Source: an uncultured Fibrobacter sp. | Lineage (GTDB): Bacteria > Fibrobacterota > Fibrobacteria > Fibrobacterales > Fibrobacteraceae | Direction of reading: 5' to 3' | Assembly: GCA_946183925.1 (NCBI GenBank) | Contig: CAMHDS010000002.1 | Location: forward strand, 16,481-80,480 | Length of the DNA: 64,000 bases | Part shown: positions 16,971-27,292 of the stretch, one piece after another | Layout: the number at the start of each line of letters is the position of its first letter | Position numbering within the stretch: position 1 is the stretch's first letter | Position numbers and translations under genes: made by a program | Notes under the pieces: model-generated | Databases searched by the model: none | Told to the model about the DNA's origin: nothing | What the model saw: only the letters and a program-made list of their open reading frames with translations

Positions 16971-19900
16971 ATGAAAGATTTGCGGGATAAACCGATGAAA
17001 AAGTCTAAGGGATTTTTTGCTTTTTACGGGTTTGCCTTTACCCAGGTGGCCCTCTCTACTATCCTTGTCGCCTACATGGAACTGGTGTTGAGCCGGGCGG
17101 GCTTTACGGCCATGGGTTCCTGGCAGTTTTATGTGCTGCACCTGTTGTTCCTGCTGCCCTGTGCCTTGCTCATGACTCCGGCAGGTTACTTCTCCGACAA
17201 GTTCCCCAAGGAACGGGTCCTTAGGTGGACGACCCTGCTTTCGCTACCTACGGTGGTGCTGTTCGGTTACGGGGTCTGTACGGCGAACCTCCTGTTCGAA
17301 TTTCTTTCTATTGGCCTGTTCTTTGTGCTGCAGGCGTTTCAGAGTCCGGCCAAGAACGGCTACATGAAAGAACTGGTGGGGGTGCGCTCCCTGGCCCAGG
17401 GGAGCGGTATCCTGATGATTATCCTGTTTGTGGCCCTGGTGCTGAGCGGAGGCGTTACCGCCTACGCCTATGAGCGGATGCTCCCTGTGGCAGGGGACCT
17501 TTCGGAGGCGCTCCAGACATTTGCCCCTGTGGGGATAACCCTCGTGGCTCTTGAAATTTTCGGAATCCTGTTCACCTTCGGGCTTCCGCCCATTGGCGCT
17601 TACGATGCCGAGTTGAAATTCCCCTGGAAGCGTTACTGGAACCTGCTGTTTACCCGCCGCAAGCTGAGCAAGCTCTGGGTGAACCGGGCGCTTCGCCAGT
17701 CCATTATCGGGCTTTCCATGTTCTGGGTCATGATATTCCTACTGGTGTTTATCATCCAGGACCTGTTCGGTTCGGGTTCGCTCTTTAACCGGGATATCTT
17801 GGCCAACTACGCCATCTTCGGAACGGCCTTGGGTCTTGTGGTGGGCATCGTCTTTGCCATGCGCATGTCCAGGAACTTTATCGAGATGGGGCTTATCCCC
17901 ATGGGCACAGCCGGGGCGGCCATTCTCATCTTCCTGATTCCCTTTATCCCCAGGCCCTACAACGCCATCGCCTTTACCCTGCTGGGGTTCTGTGGCGGCA
18001 TTTACATGATTCCCATGTTCTCCATGCTGCTGTACCATACCAAGCCCAGGTCGGCGGGCCACGTGCTTTCGGTGGCCAATGGCGTGCAGAACCTCTGTAT
18101 CCTCCTCTTTGAAATCGTGGCTGTTGTCCTTATCCGGTTCCTGAACCTGGACCGGATGAGCCTGTTCTTTATTCTGGGTATCGTGTGCCTGGGCGGCACC
18201 ATTTGGGCCCTGATGGCCATGCCCCATACGCTGCTCCGCCAGCTGATGCGCTCGGTGCTTTCGTTCCATTACAAGTTCCTGGTGTCTGGCGTGGAGCGAA
18301 TTCCCTGGGAAGGTCCTGTGCTTTTGGTGGGTAACCACATTTCTTATGTGGACTGGGCCATGATCCAGATGGCAAGTCCCCGACCCTTGCGCTTTGTGAT
18401 TACCAAACGGCCTTTTGAAAAATGGTACGTGCGGCTGCTCCTTTCCCAAATGCGGACCATCGAGCTGGACATTGCACACCCGGAGTCCGCCATGAAGGAG
18501 GCCCGGGAGGCCCTGCTCCGGGGCGAGGCCGTGGTGATGTTCCCCGAGAACACCATGACCGCCACGGGCAACATGAGCCGTTTCCGCCTGGACTATTCCG
18601 ACGCCATCAAGGATGTGCATCACCTGAAGCTCTTGCCGTTCTATGTGCAGGGGCTGTGGGGGAGCAGCTACTCCCAGGCGGGTTCCGGTTTCAAGGATTT
18701 AATCCATAGCGAAGGTCGTGTCATCTCCGTAGCCTTTGGCGAAGAACTTCCCCTGGAAGCGGATGCGGTTACGGTCCAGCGGGCCGTGCAGGAACTTTCC
18801 ATTACGGCATGGACGTCTTATATCCGGCTGCTCCGTCCGGTGGCTTCTGCCTGGATACGCACGGTCAAGCGTATCGGGAGCGGACCTTCTGTTTACAGTC
18901 CCGACGGTCACCACCTGGCGGCAAACGCACTGGCGGCGGCTTCCTTGACTTTTGCCAAGATGATTGACGGCCTTACCAAGGGCGAAAAGAACGTGGGCGT
19001 ACTGATTCCGCCTTCGGGCCCGGGTATCATCGTGAACATGGCCTGCCTCATCAAGGGCAAGACGGTCTATAACCTGAACTACACTAACACGCCGGAGACC
19101 ATGGATTACTGCTGCGACGTGGCCGACGTGAAGACCATCATTACCGCCCGGGTGTTTATCGACAAGCTGAAACAGAAGGGACTCCCCATGGAGAAACTTC
19201 TGGACAAGTACAAGGTCTATTACATGGAAGACCTGAAGGAGCAACTGAAGAAGCCAGCCTTGGTCATGAATTTTTTGCGGGTGATGCTGCTTCCGGCCTG
19301 GTACTTGGAACTTCGGTTCTTCAAGAAGGTCTCCCTGGACGACGTGGCGACGATTATTTTCAGTTCCGGTTCCGAGGGCCGCCCCAAGGGAGTGGAACTG
19401 ACCCACTTCAACTTGATGGGTAACATCAAGCAGTGTGAAAGTGTGCTGAACCCCGGCTCCGACGACGTGTTCCTGGGGTCGCTCCCGTTGTTCCATGCCT
19501 TCGGGTTCTCCATTACGACTATGCTCTGCCTGGTGGACGGCGTGCCGGTGGCTACCTGCCCCGACCCTACGGATGCAAGGCTCGTGTCCCGTATGTGCGC
19601 CCAGTTCAAGGTGACCATCATGGTGGCCACGGGCACATTTTTGCGGATGTGGGGCATGAACCGTGCGGTGCACCCGCTGATGTTTGGCCATGTGCGGAGC
19701 ATCTACGCCGGAGCAGAAAAAATTCGCGAAGACGTGCGACAGCTTTACCGCACCAAGTTCAAGCTGGAAATTTTCGAAGGCTTCGGCTGTACCGAGACCA
19801 CCCCCGTGGCGGCGGTAAACACCAAGGACGTTCTGATGGACGACTACAAGACGGTGCTGCAGGGCAACAAGCCGGGTACCGTTGGGGCGCCACTGCCTGG

Positions 19901-20444
19901 AACCCAGTTCCGTATTGTGGATCCGGACACTATGGAAGAGCTGCCCATCGGTAGCGACGGATTGATTCTCATCGGTGGCGCCCAGATTATGAAGGGCTAC
20001 CTGAAGGACCCGGAACGCACCGCCCTGGCCATCGCCGTCATCAACGGCAAACGCTGGTACAAGACCGGCGACAAGGGCCATGTGGACGAAGATGGTTACC
20101 TGACTATCGTGGACCGCTACAGCCGATTTGCAAAGCTTGGCGGCGAGATGGTGAGTCTCGGTTCCGTGGACTTCAAGATTTCGGAGAACGCCCTGTTCGA
20201 CGAGATTGACCATTTTGCCGTGGCCGTTCCCGACGGGAGCAAGGGCGAAAAAATTGTGCTGGTCTATGCCGGCGAAAAGTCTGAAGATGAGGTGAAGGAC
20301 ATGCTTCGCCAGATAGGGCTTCCGCCCCTGATGGTGCCTGGCGCTGTGGTGAAGGTGGAAAGCCTGCCCAAGCTGGGCAGCGGCAAGTGCGATTTCCAGA
20401 CCGGCAAGAAGATTGCCATGGAAAGGCTGGGGTCTAGGGGGTAG
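16971..20444 (+). CDS. LplT-Aas-type fusion: MFS transporter + PlsC acyltransferase + AMP-forming acyl-ACP/CoA synthetase
   Basis: 1157 aa; N-terminal ~12 TM MFS; GNHISYVDW and FPENTMTATGNMSRF acyltransferase motifs; FSSGSEGRPKGVELTH, FGCTETTP, YKTGDKG adenylation motifs. Confidence 0.9.
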   Translation: MKDLRDKPMKKSKGFFAFYGFAFTQVALSTILVAYMELVLSRAGFTAMGSWQFYVLHLLFLLPCALLMTPAGYFSDKFPKERVLRWTTLLSLPTVVLFGYGVCTANLLFEFLSIGLFFVLQAFQSPAKNGYMKELVGVRSLAQGSGILMIILFVALVLSGGVTAYAYERMLPVAGDLSEALQTFAPVGITLVALEIFGILFTFGLPPIGAYDAELKFPWKRYWNLLFTRRKLSKLWVNRALRQSIIGLSMFWVMIFLLVFIIQDLFGSGSLFNRDILANYAIFGTALGLVVGIVFAMRMSRNFIEMGLIPMGTAGAAILIFLIPFIPRPYNAIAFTLLGFCGGIYMIPMFSMLLYHTKPRSAGHVLSVANGVQNLCILLFEIVAVVLIRFLNLDRMSLFFILGIVCLGGTIWALMAMPHTLLRQLMRSVLSFHYKFLVSGVERIPWEGPVLLVGNHISYVDWAMIQMASPRPLRFVITKRPFEKWYVRLLLSQMRTIELDIAHPESAMKEAREALLRGEAVVMFPENTMTATGNMSRFRLDYSDAIKDVHHLKLLPFYVQGLWGSSYSQAGSGFKDLIHSEGRVISVAFGEELPLEADAVTVQRAVQELSITAWTSYIRLLRPVASAWIRTVKRIGSGPSVYSPDGHHLAANALAAASLTFAKMIDGLTKGEKNVGVLIPPSGPGIIVNMACLIKGKTVYNLNYTNTPETMDYCCDVADVKTIITARVFIDKLKQKGLPMEKLLDKYKVYYMEDLKEQLKKPALVMNFLRVMLLPAWYLELRFFKKVSLDDVATIIFSSGSEGRPKGVELTHFNLMGNIKQCESVLNPGSDDVFLGSLPLFHAFGFSITTMLCLVDGVPVATCPDPTDARLVSRMCAQFKVTIMVATGTFLRMWGMNRAVHPLMFGHVRSIYAGAEKIREDVRQLYRTKFKLEIFEGFGCTETTPVAAVNTKDVLMDDYKTVLQGNKPGTVGAPLPGTQFRIVDPDTMEELPIGSDGLILIGGAQIMKGYLKDPERTALAIAVINGKRWYKTGDKGHVDEDGYLTIVDRYSRFAKLGGEMVSLGSVDFKISENALFDEIDHFAVAVPDGSKGEKIVLVYAGEKSEDEVKDMLRQIGLPPLMVPGAVVKVESLPKLGSGKCDFQTGKKIAMERLGSRG

Positions 20445-20503
20445 GGGCTAGGATCTAGGGGCCGCTGGTCGCAAGAGGTTTTGAGGCTCGAGGCTCAAGA
20501 GGT

Positions 20504-20530
20504 GTCATCCTCGCGGAGGCGAGGATCTGC
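20504..20530. repeat. REP-like palindrome GTCATCCTCGC-GGAG-GCGAGGATCT
   Basis: Direct reading; same GTCAT..ATCT frame as other copies. Confidence 0.8.
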
Positions 20531-20580
20531 TTGAGGAGTCGGTGGTTTAGTTGTTTAGAGTATGAAATGAGAAGTGCGAA

Positions 20581-23091
20581 ATGAAAAAGAATACAGAAAA
20601 GAAAAGTGCATTGAAGGAGTGGTTCAAGTCGTTGAACCTGGGGAAACCTCAGGGGCTTATGCTTGTGGTCACCCTGATTGTGCTGGTCATAGCATTCCTT
20701 ATTTTTAACGGGACCTCCGTGGCTACGGCCCGCAAGTGGGATATCGAATGGGGCTATTACGCCATCCTTTCCACGTTTGTGGTGGGCCTCATAGGAGTGG
20801 TGGTAAACCTGCCCTTTATCGCAAAGCATATCCGCGGGTATTTGCCCGGCGGCAAGAGCCTGTGTGGGCTTGCCGTTTTGCTTCTGGTGTTTTCGGTCTT
20901 TATGTTCGGGAACATCGGGAATAGCCATCGGGTACTGAGCGACGAGACCAGCTGGGAGTCCATGGGCTTGCAGATGTACTTCCAGCACTCCGGCGGTATC
21001 TGCAACGAAGGTATCTGGAAAGACGGCAACCTGGAATGTACCGACGAGGTGAACAACTTCAAGGGCAAGGCTCTCGGCTTTGTGTATTCCCTGGTGTTCA
21101 ACTTCATGGAACCCAACAGGGATACCGCCCTGTTGGTGAACTACCCCTTCTACATCCTGAGCCTGATTTTCTTCTTCTTTGCGTTATGCAGGTGGTTCAA
21201 GAGCGAACCTTTGGCGTTAGCGGCCACGGCGTTCTTGGGCGGCATGCCCATATTCCTTTTGCAGGCCCGTTCTGCTTCTACAGAAGTCCTCTACATTGCC
21301 CTCCTGACGGCTTTGATGGCTTGGTATGCCTTTGTGCCAACCCACAAGGTGACCTGGAAACATTTCTTGCTGACGGTACCCCTGCTGGGCTTTTTTGCAC
21401 AGACTAGACAGGAAACCGTTTTCGCCTTTATTCCTTTCGCTCTGTATTATTATCGTTATTTCTTGGAGAAGCCTTACCGTCTGCCGATTTTTGTGGCCTC
21501 CGTCATTGCGGTGAGTTGGCCGTCCATCAATACCATGGCTGCCTATCGCGGTTACGATTTCCAGGGAGGGGAACATGCGGCCCATTCCCTTGAAAACCTG
21601 TGGTTCAACCTAAAGACCAATGTAGAAGTCATGCTGAACCTGAAGGCGGATACGTCTTTTGGCGGCATTCTCGAAAATCCGTTCTACACGTCCTTTACGG
21701 TGCTTCTGCTGGCGTCTACGGTATGGCTCCTGTTCAGGATGGTTTATTCCAGGCGTTATGTTCGTGGCTTTGTTCTCGGGATTTCGTTCTGCATCCAGAT
21801 TTTCGTCATCTTGCTGAACGTGTCGGGAACCTTTACCATTGACATCAACCAGCGTTACGTGCTGGTGGCCTTGCCCCTGTTTGCCCTCTTGATGGCTCTT
21901 GGTCCCTATGACGCCCTATGCTTTTTCTCCAAGATGAAACCCGATGGCATCGGTCGTCTAGTTCTGGGTATTGCTGTTGTTATGTCTCTTGGGCTTATGA
22001 TGTATCACGCTCCGAGTTACAAGGCCAACATGCTCTATTACAAGAATAAGCTTTTGTCCGAAGAAGATTTCTTGAATACGGAACTGAAAAAATATCCCGA
22101 GAATTCCATTTTCATTTATGCAAGACCATGGCAAATGCTGGCTTCTGGTCATAGCGCTTTTAGCGAAAGGACATTCAAACGCTGGGATACGGATACTTTT
22201 GCTAAGTGGTACCAGACATCTGGTGGAAATATTTACCTGGTGCGTGGTCAGGATGGCTATGGTTCGGTAAATCGCCAGAGTCGTGTGGTGGGCTTCAAGA
22301 CCACGGATCAGATCGATGAAATTCTAGATTCCTACAAGAACGAACGTGTACTTCTTGAGCCCAAGCTGTTCGGCTACCCGCTGGTAATCTACCGCATCGA
22401 CGCCAAGAAAGGCGTGTCCCAGTATGCACAGCGGTTCTCTGTGTCGGCAATGGATAGTAGCGTTGTGCAACTGAAGAAGGGTTTCGAAGAATCTATTGCT
22501 TGCTCCTATTCCGTGAACGGTAAAGCCGAAAAGGAAAAGGTGGTGTCTGAGACTCAGGACAGCTTGGTCCTGGATTCTACGGATTTGTCTGTCGGGATGA
22601 ACCACATGAAAATGTGGTGTCTTATGCCCGATGCCGACACTCTGACGCTGTACAGGGACCTGTTTGTGGAAGGCGAAGGAGTCGCCCTGGTTTCGGAGAT
22701 GCCCATGAAGAACTTTCATCAGGATTGGGGTGGCCCGCAAAAGGACCAGACGGTGGAACACAACGGGATAACCTTGGACAAAGAACCCTTTCGCTACGGA
22801 ATTGGAAGTCACGCCGATGCTGTCCTAGAGTATGATATTGCAGGCAAGTTCAACATGCTTCACGTCGTTATCGGCTTGGACGACGAAAGTGCCTGCGGTG
22901 ATGGGGCATTCTTCGTAGTAACAGGTGACGGACGTGAACTATTCCGTTCAAACAAGATGTACTCTACGCAGAAGCAAATCTTGGAAGTTAATGTGTCTGG
23001 AATTCAGAATCTTCAGTTAGTTTTGGAACAGGGTGGCAACAAGGATTGCGATCATGGCGACTGGGCTAACGTTTGGCTGGAGGCCAAGTAG
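20581..23091 (+). CDS. Multi-pass membrane glycosyltransferase-like protein (PMT/GT-C type) with C-terminal NPCBM-like domain
   Basis: Multiple TMs, SDETSWESMG loop, then GITLDKEPFRYGIGSHADAVLEYDIAGKFNMLHVVIGLDDES...GVFFVV-like NPCBM pattern. Confidence 0.75.
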   Translation: MKKNTEKKSALKEWFKSLNLGKPQGLMLVVTLIVLVIAFLIFNGTSVATARKWDIEWGYYAILSTFVVGLIGVVVNLPFIAKHIRGYLPGGKSLCGLAVLLLVFSVFMFGNIGNSHRVLSDETSWESMGLQMYFQHSGGICNEGIWKDGNLECTDEVNNFKGKALGFVYSLVFNFMEPNRDTALLVNYPFYILSLIFFFFALCRWFKSEPLALAATAFLGGMPIFLLQARSASTEVLYIALLTALMAWYAFVPTHKVTWKHFLLTVPLLGFFAQTRQETVFAFIPFALYYYRYFLEKPYRLPIFVASVIAVSWPSINTMAAYRGYDFQGGEHAAHSLENLWFNLKTNVEVMLNLKADTSFGGILENPFYTSFTVLLLASTVWLLFRMVYSRRYVRGFVLGISFCIQIFVILLNVSGTFTIDINQRYVLVALPLFALLMALGPYDALCFFSKMKPDGIGRLVLGIAVVMSLGLMMYHAPSYKANMLYYKNKLLSEEDFLNTELKKYPENSIFIYARPWQMLASGHSAFSERTFKRWDTDTFAKWYQTSGGNIYLVRGQDGYGSVNRQSRVVGFKTTDQIDEILDSYKNERVLLEPKLFGYPLVIYRIDAKKGVSQYAQRFSVSAMDSSVVQLKKGFEESIACSYSVNGKAEKEKVVSETQDSLVLDSTDLSVGMNHMKMWCLMPDADTLTLYRDLFVEGEGVALVSEMPMKNFHQDWGGPQKDQTVEHNGITLDKEPFRYGIGSHADAVLEYDIAGKFNMLHVVIGLDDESACGDGAFFVVTGDGRELFRSNKMYSTQKQILEVNVSGIQNLQLVLEQGGNKDCDHGDWANVWLEAK

Positions 23092-24182
23092 TGAAAGTCC
23101 TGGTGGCGCCTTTGGACTGGGGGCTGGGCCATGCGACCCGCAGTGTCCCCGTCATCAAGGAGTTCTTGCGGCAAGGCACCCAGGTGGAGCTTGCCGTTAC
23201 GGAATCTTATGCGCCGTTGTACAACGAGATTTTTCCGGAACTGAAAAAACATGTGGCTCCGTCTTATGGCATTGTTTACCCGAAACACGGATTCAACATG
23301 GGGCTTTGGCTCCTGAAAAATAGCGTCCATTTGAATCGTGTGGTCGAATACGAACACCACTATGCCGAGGAAATGGTCCGTCGTCATGGTTTCGATATCC
23401 TGTTTTCGGACAACCGCTTTGGTTTTTATTCGGCAAAGGCGCTTTCCATTTACATGACTCATCAGTGCCGTATTGCCTTTCCTGCCCTTTTCTCCAAGTT
23501 CGAGGGGATCGGTGTCCATTGGCACCGAAAGAAAATGGAAAACTTTGACCAGGTGTGGATTCCCGACCTGGAAAAGGCTCCCGGTTATGCGGGAGCCATG
23601 TCCCATGTGAAGTCTTGTCCAGAAAATGTTCGCTATGCGGGGCCGTTGAGTCGTTTTACGGAATTGGATAATTTGTCCGAAATTGTGGCTACGGGTCCAA
23701 AGGACTTGAACGTGGTGGCGGTCATCTCTGGAGTGGAGCCTGCCCGAAGCGCCTTTGAACGCAGGCTGCGGGAATTGCTCTCCGAACTGCCCGGAAATCA
23801 CGTGATGATTCTTGGAAAGCCCGGCGCCGAAAGAAAATCTTGGACCGAGGGAAACATCCAGTTTTTCAGTCATTTGGAGACCGCCGAATTTGCACGTACT
23901 GTCAGGCGCGCCCGCTGGGTCATTTCTCGGGGAGGCTACAGCACCATTATGGATATGGCCGTTCTAGGTGCAAGCTGTATCTTTGTGCCGACGCCCGGGC
24001 AGTACGAACAGGTGGTACTAGCCAAAAGTCTTTCCCGGGCGGGCTATGCTGTGGAAATCTCTGCGGCGAAGTTAAATCTTGAAACATTGCAGGCCGCCAT
24101 GGAAATGCAGGTATGCCTGCCGCAACCGCCAACACAGAACTTGCTCACCCCCTTGGTACAGGAGGCCTTGAAACAGGTATGA
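23091..24182 (+). CDS. MurG-like/UDP-glycosyltransferase-type protein
   Basis: VKVLVAPLDWGLGHATRSVPVIKEFL; ARWVISRGGYSTIMDMAVLGASCIFVPTPGQYEQ; GTG start at 23091 likely. Confidence 0.8.
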   Translation: MKVLVAPLDWGLGHATRSVPVIKEFLRQGTQVELAVTESYAPLYNEIFPELKKHVAPSYGIVYPKHGFNMGLWLLKNSVHLNRVVEYEHHYAEEMVRRHGFDILFSDNRFGFYSAKALSIYMTHQCRIAFPALFSKFEGIGVHWHRKKMENFDQVWIPDLEKAPGYAGAMSHVKSCPENVRYAGPLSRFTELDNLSEIVATGPKDLNVVAVISGVEPARSAFERRLRELLSELPGNHVMILGKPGAERKSWTEGNIQFFSHLETAEFARTVRRARWVISRGGYSTIMDMAVLGASCIFVPTPGQYEQVVLAKSLSRAGYAVEISAAKLNLETLQAAMEMQVCLPQPPTQNLLTPLVQEALKQV

Positions 24183-24871
24183 ATTCTTTCGTTTTAGCAT
24201 TCCCCTTGACGGTGGCTCAAGACGAGCCCTTTGCCATTTCGCCTGCGGTTACGGTGGAAAAAGATGCGACAAGCCTGATGGTGCCTGGATGTACTGTCAG
24301 TTTCAAGGCGGTCCGCAAGGAGGCCGCTCCTGGTCTTTCCGAGATTTTCAAGGAACATCAGGAAATCTCTGCCGATGAGGCCACCGCCATAGAATCCCAC
24401 AAGTCCCTGCTGTTCTTGCTGGGGAGTTTGAAAAGTCCTGCAGACCTGACGATGGTGAATGCCGCCATCCTGAAGGTGCTTTCGGCGGGAGCCTTGGGCG
24501 TGTACATGCAGCAGAGTGGCGCCGCCTGGACCGCAGACGGTTTCCGTGAAGAACTTGGCGACGCCCAGTTCCCCATGGACCCCTGGATGAATTACCTGGA
24601 AGGTCCCGATGTGCTTTACACCTTGGGTCTTGAAACTTTTGCCCTGCCGGACCTGTGCATCTCGAAGGCTTCGGATGGCATAGACCCTCGCGAAGTCTTG
24701 AGCGTGGTGGCCGACAGCCTGTTTATGGAAGGCGTCAGCTCCAAGTCGGGGACCGAAGTGGACTGCGGCGAGTGCGGTATCTACGCCCTGCGTCAAGAGA
24801 CGAAAAGCCCCTTCGCCAAGGACGACCCGGAATACAACCGCCAGGGAATCATGCGCCTTTTGAAACGCTAA
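24179..24871 (+). CDS. DUF4261-like protein, uncharacterised
   Basis: MNSFVLAFPLTVAQDEPFAISPAV...; overlaps the preceding stop. Confidence 0.5.
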   Translation: MNSFVLAFPLTVAQDEPFAISPAVTVEKDATSLMVPGCTVSFKAVRKEAAPGLSEIFKEHQEISADEATAIESHKSLLFLLGSLKSPADLTMVNAAILKVLSAGALGVYMQQSGAAWTADGFREELGDAQFPMDPWMNYLEGPDVLYTLGLETFALPDLCISKASDGIDPREVLSVVADSLFMEGVSSKSGTEVDCGECGIYALRQETKSPFAKDDPEYNRQGIMRLLKR

Positions 24872-24897
24872 CCATTTAAAAAATTATATTGCTCACC

Positions 24898-25653
24898 ATG
24901 ATAGATATTTACGCCTTGTCAAAGAACCCTCTTGTATTCCAGAAACAGCGGACCATCACGTCGGCCTATATCGATGTGTCCGGAAAGATGGGCCTTGCCC
25001 AGACGGTGCTTATGGTCCAGGACAATATCACCGAAAATTTCGGTGCCATCAAGATGGACAATTTTGTGGTGAAGGAGAAGGGCGGTTTCTGGGTGGTTTA
25101 CAAGGCCAAGTTCAAGTTTTTCAGGCGCCCCTACTGGCGGGACAAGGTGGTCACCACGTCGTTTCCGGCGGATAACCAGCTGATCAGGCTCAACGAAAAT
25201 ACCGCCATCACTACGACCGAGGGCGAGCCCATCATTTTGGCCAAGCAGGAAATGTGCTGTCTCAGTTTCGAAAATCACCGCCCTCTGCGGCTTTCGTCGG
25301 TGGATTTTCCGACAGAAGGTTTCCCGGAGGCCCTCGATACTTCGGAATTCGACCGCTTTCACGTAAAGCCCGAGGAATACCAGGAAATTTACCAACAGAA
25401 GGTGCTGCCTCAGCATATCGACATGTCTCACCACATGAACAACATCGAGTATGTGAAGCTGGCCCTGAACGTGTTCGGGACTCCCGATTGGGAGCTTTGC
25501 AACCCGGCGACGCTGGAGATTCATTACCTGGGAGAATCAAAAGAAGGCCAGACCCTGCGCATATTCCGTGCGGACCACAGCGGGGCTACCTACATGCGCA
25601 TCTTGGACGAAACGGACCGTGCCGTCTTCGAGATGCGTCTCCGGATGATGTAG
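24898..25653 (+). CDS. Acyl-ACP thioesterase family (PF01643-type)
   Basis: Double hot-dog pattern: VSGKMGLAQTVLMVQDNITENFGAIKMDNFVVKEKGGFWVVYKAKFKFFRRPYWRDKVV; HIDMSHHMNNIEYVKLAL. Confidence 0.85.
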   Translation: MIDIYALSKNPLVFQKQRTITSAYIDVSGKMGLAQTVLMVQDNITENFGAIKMDNFVVKEKGGFWVVYKAKFKFFRRPYWRDKVVTTSFPADNQLIRLNENTAITTTEGEPIILAKQEMCCLSFENHRPLRLSSVDFPTEGFPEALDTSEFDRFHVKPEEYQEIYQQKVLPQHIDMSHHMNNIEYVKLALNVFGTPDWELCNPATLEIHYLGESKEGQTLRIFRADHSGATYMRILDETDRAVFEMRLRMM

Positions 25654-25658
25654 CGGGA

Positions 25659-26414
25659 CTATACCAGTTTTCCAAGAGCCACGATGGCGGCGGTACGGGC
25701 TCGGAGCCTTGTGTTCCCCAGGTTCAATGCGTAACTTTTTCCGCCTGTAAATTCTCTGGTCATGCGAATCTCGTCGGGCGAGAATCCGCCTTCGGGTCCT
25801 ACCAGAAGGGTCACAGGAGTTGAAGTTGCGTCGCACTTCTTGTCACTGGCAGAATCGGCCGTGAGTTTATCTGTGACTTCTTTAGGAGCTGTCTTTTCGC
25901 CATCTACATCGCAGAGGATCAGGTCGCCATGGTAACTTTTCAACCATTCCTTGAATTCGACGGGTCCGCAAATTTCGGTAAGCCAGGGCTTCTTGGACTG
26001 CTTCAGGCTCACCAGGCTCTTGAGTTCGGAACGGCGGACCAGCTTGTGCAAGTCAGAATTCTTAGGCTCCTGGGAATAGTCCGTCCGCAAGAAGGTGATG
26101 CTTGCTATTTCGGTCTGGGCCGCATGGAACACCACCTCTTCCAGGGAGTCGTCCTTGAGGCAGGCGATGGCCAGGTTCAGCAGAGGCCTCTCCGGTTTGG
26201 GAGTCTCCACCTTCGAGATTTCCACCTGGCAGGCTTTGGGGTCGGCAACCACGATGGTCCCGACCGCAAAGTGGCCCTGTCCGTCGCAAAGCTCCAGAAC
26301 GTCCCCTTGGGCGGCGCGGCAAACCTTTACGGCGTGGGCGCTTTCGTTTTCGTCCAGGGTTACCCTTCCGCATTGGATTTGTGGGCAGTAAAATCGGCTA
26401 TCGGGGGTCTTCAT
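25659..26414 (-). CDS. rsmE: 16S rRNA (uracil1498-N3)-methyltransferase
   Basis: LLVGPEGGFSPDEI and LNLGNTRLRARTAAIVAL C-terminal SPOUT motifs; likely start MKTPDSRFYC. Confidence 0.92.
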   Translation of the reverse strand: MKTPDSRFYCPQIQCGRVTLDENESAHAVKVCRAAQGDVLELCDGQGHFAVGTIVVADPKACQVEISKVETPKPERPLLNLAIACLKDDSLEEVVFHAAQTEIASITFLRTDYSQEPKNSDLHKLVRRSELKSLVSLKQSKKPWLTEICGPVEFKEWLKSYHGDLILCDVDGEKTAPKEVTDKLTADSASDKKCDATSTPVTLLVGPEGGFSPDEIRMTREFTGGKSYALNLGNTRLRARTAAIVALGKLV

Positions 26415-26451
26415 GGCCCCTAAGGTAGCAATTTTTTCTACCTTAGCATCC

Positions 26452-27252
26452 ATGACAGCGCACAAGCCTGTAAAAGTGGTGGTCTTTGACCTGGACGGAA
26501 CCCTCTACTTGAGTGGTCGTCCGTATCCTGGTGCGGTAGATGCCGTGAAGCGGGTAGCCTCAAAGGTGCCGGTTTACTATCTGAGCAACAATACCAGCAA
26601 GTCCCCCGTGTTTTACGAGAACCGCCTGAACGTGATGGGGCTTCCCCTTCGCGACGACGGCATTATTTCTGCGCTGACCTTGTCCTTGGCGGCCATTCAT
26701 GAGAAAGACCTCAAGAACGTCTATTTCTTTGCCAATCCCGAAGTCTTCGAATGGTTTGCCGCCCAGGACCCCTCCCTCAACTTGCGTCCCGCCGTAGAAG
26801 ATACGGAACTTGTTTTGGTGGCCTACCACAACAGCTTTGACTATCGGGAACTTTGCGAACTTTCGTTCCGGGTGCAGCGGGGGATTCCCTTCTGGGTGAC
26901 CCATACGGACTTTGTTTGCCCTGATGCCCGAGGCCCCGTGCCCGACATCGGGAGTTTCATGGCGCTCCTCAAGACGGCCTACGGTGTAGAGCCGGAGCGC
27001 AGTTTCGGTAAGCCGAACCCGGCTATGCTATCGGGGCTGTTGAAGACCTATGCTCTCGAAGAAATCCTGTTTGTAGGGGACCGTCTCTATACGGACTTTG
27101 AACTGGCCAAACGCTCCGGTTGCCGGTTTGTGCTGCCTCTGTGCGGCGAAACTAAGCGCTCAGACGTAGAAAAGCTAGATGTGAAGCCGGAATACGTGGT
27201 CGAAAGCGTCAAGGATATCGATTTCGAGGGCTTTTTCGAGGGCCGGTTGTAG
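26452..27252 (+). CDS. HAD-IIA family hydrolase (NagD-like)
   Basis: VVVFDLDGTLYLSGRPYPGA, YLSNNTSKS, GKPNPAML, FVGDRLYTDFELAKRSG. Confidence 0.9.
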   Translation: MTAHKPVKVVVFDLDGTLYLSGRPYPGAVDAVKRVASKVPVYYLSNNTSKSPVFYENRLNVMGLPLRDDGIISALTLSLAAIHEKDLKNVYFFANPEVFEWFAAQDPSLNLRPAVEDTELVLVAYHNSFDYRELCELSFRVQRGIPFWVTHTDFVCPDARGPVPDIGSFMALLKTAYGVEPERSFGKPNPAMLSGLLKTYALEEILFVGDRLYTDFELAKRSGCRFVLPLCGETKRSDVEKLDVKPEYVVESVKDIDFEGFFEGRL

Positions 27253-27292
27253 CGCTTTTTGAGAAAAAAATGTATAATAGGATTAGAGGTTT

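Noticed and set aside
18699-20213. 504-aa minus-strand ORF
   Set aside because: Antisense to the well-supported adenylation domain of the Aas-type fusion; composition is typical of codon-mirror ORFs.
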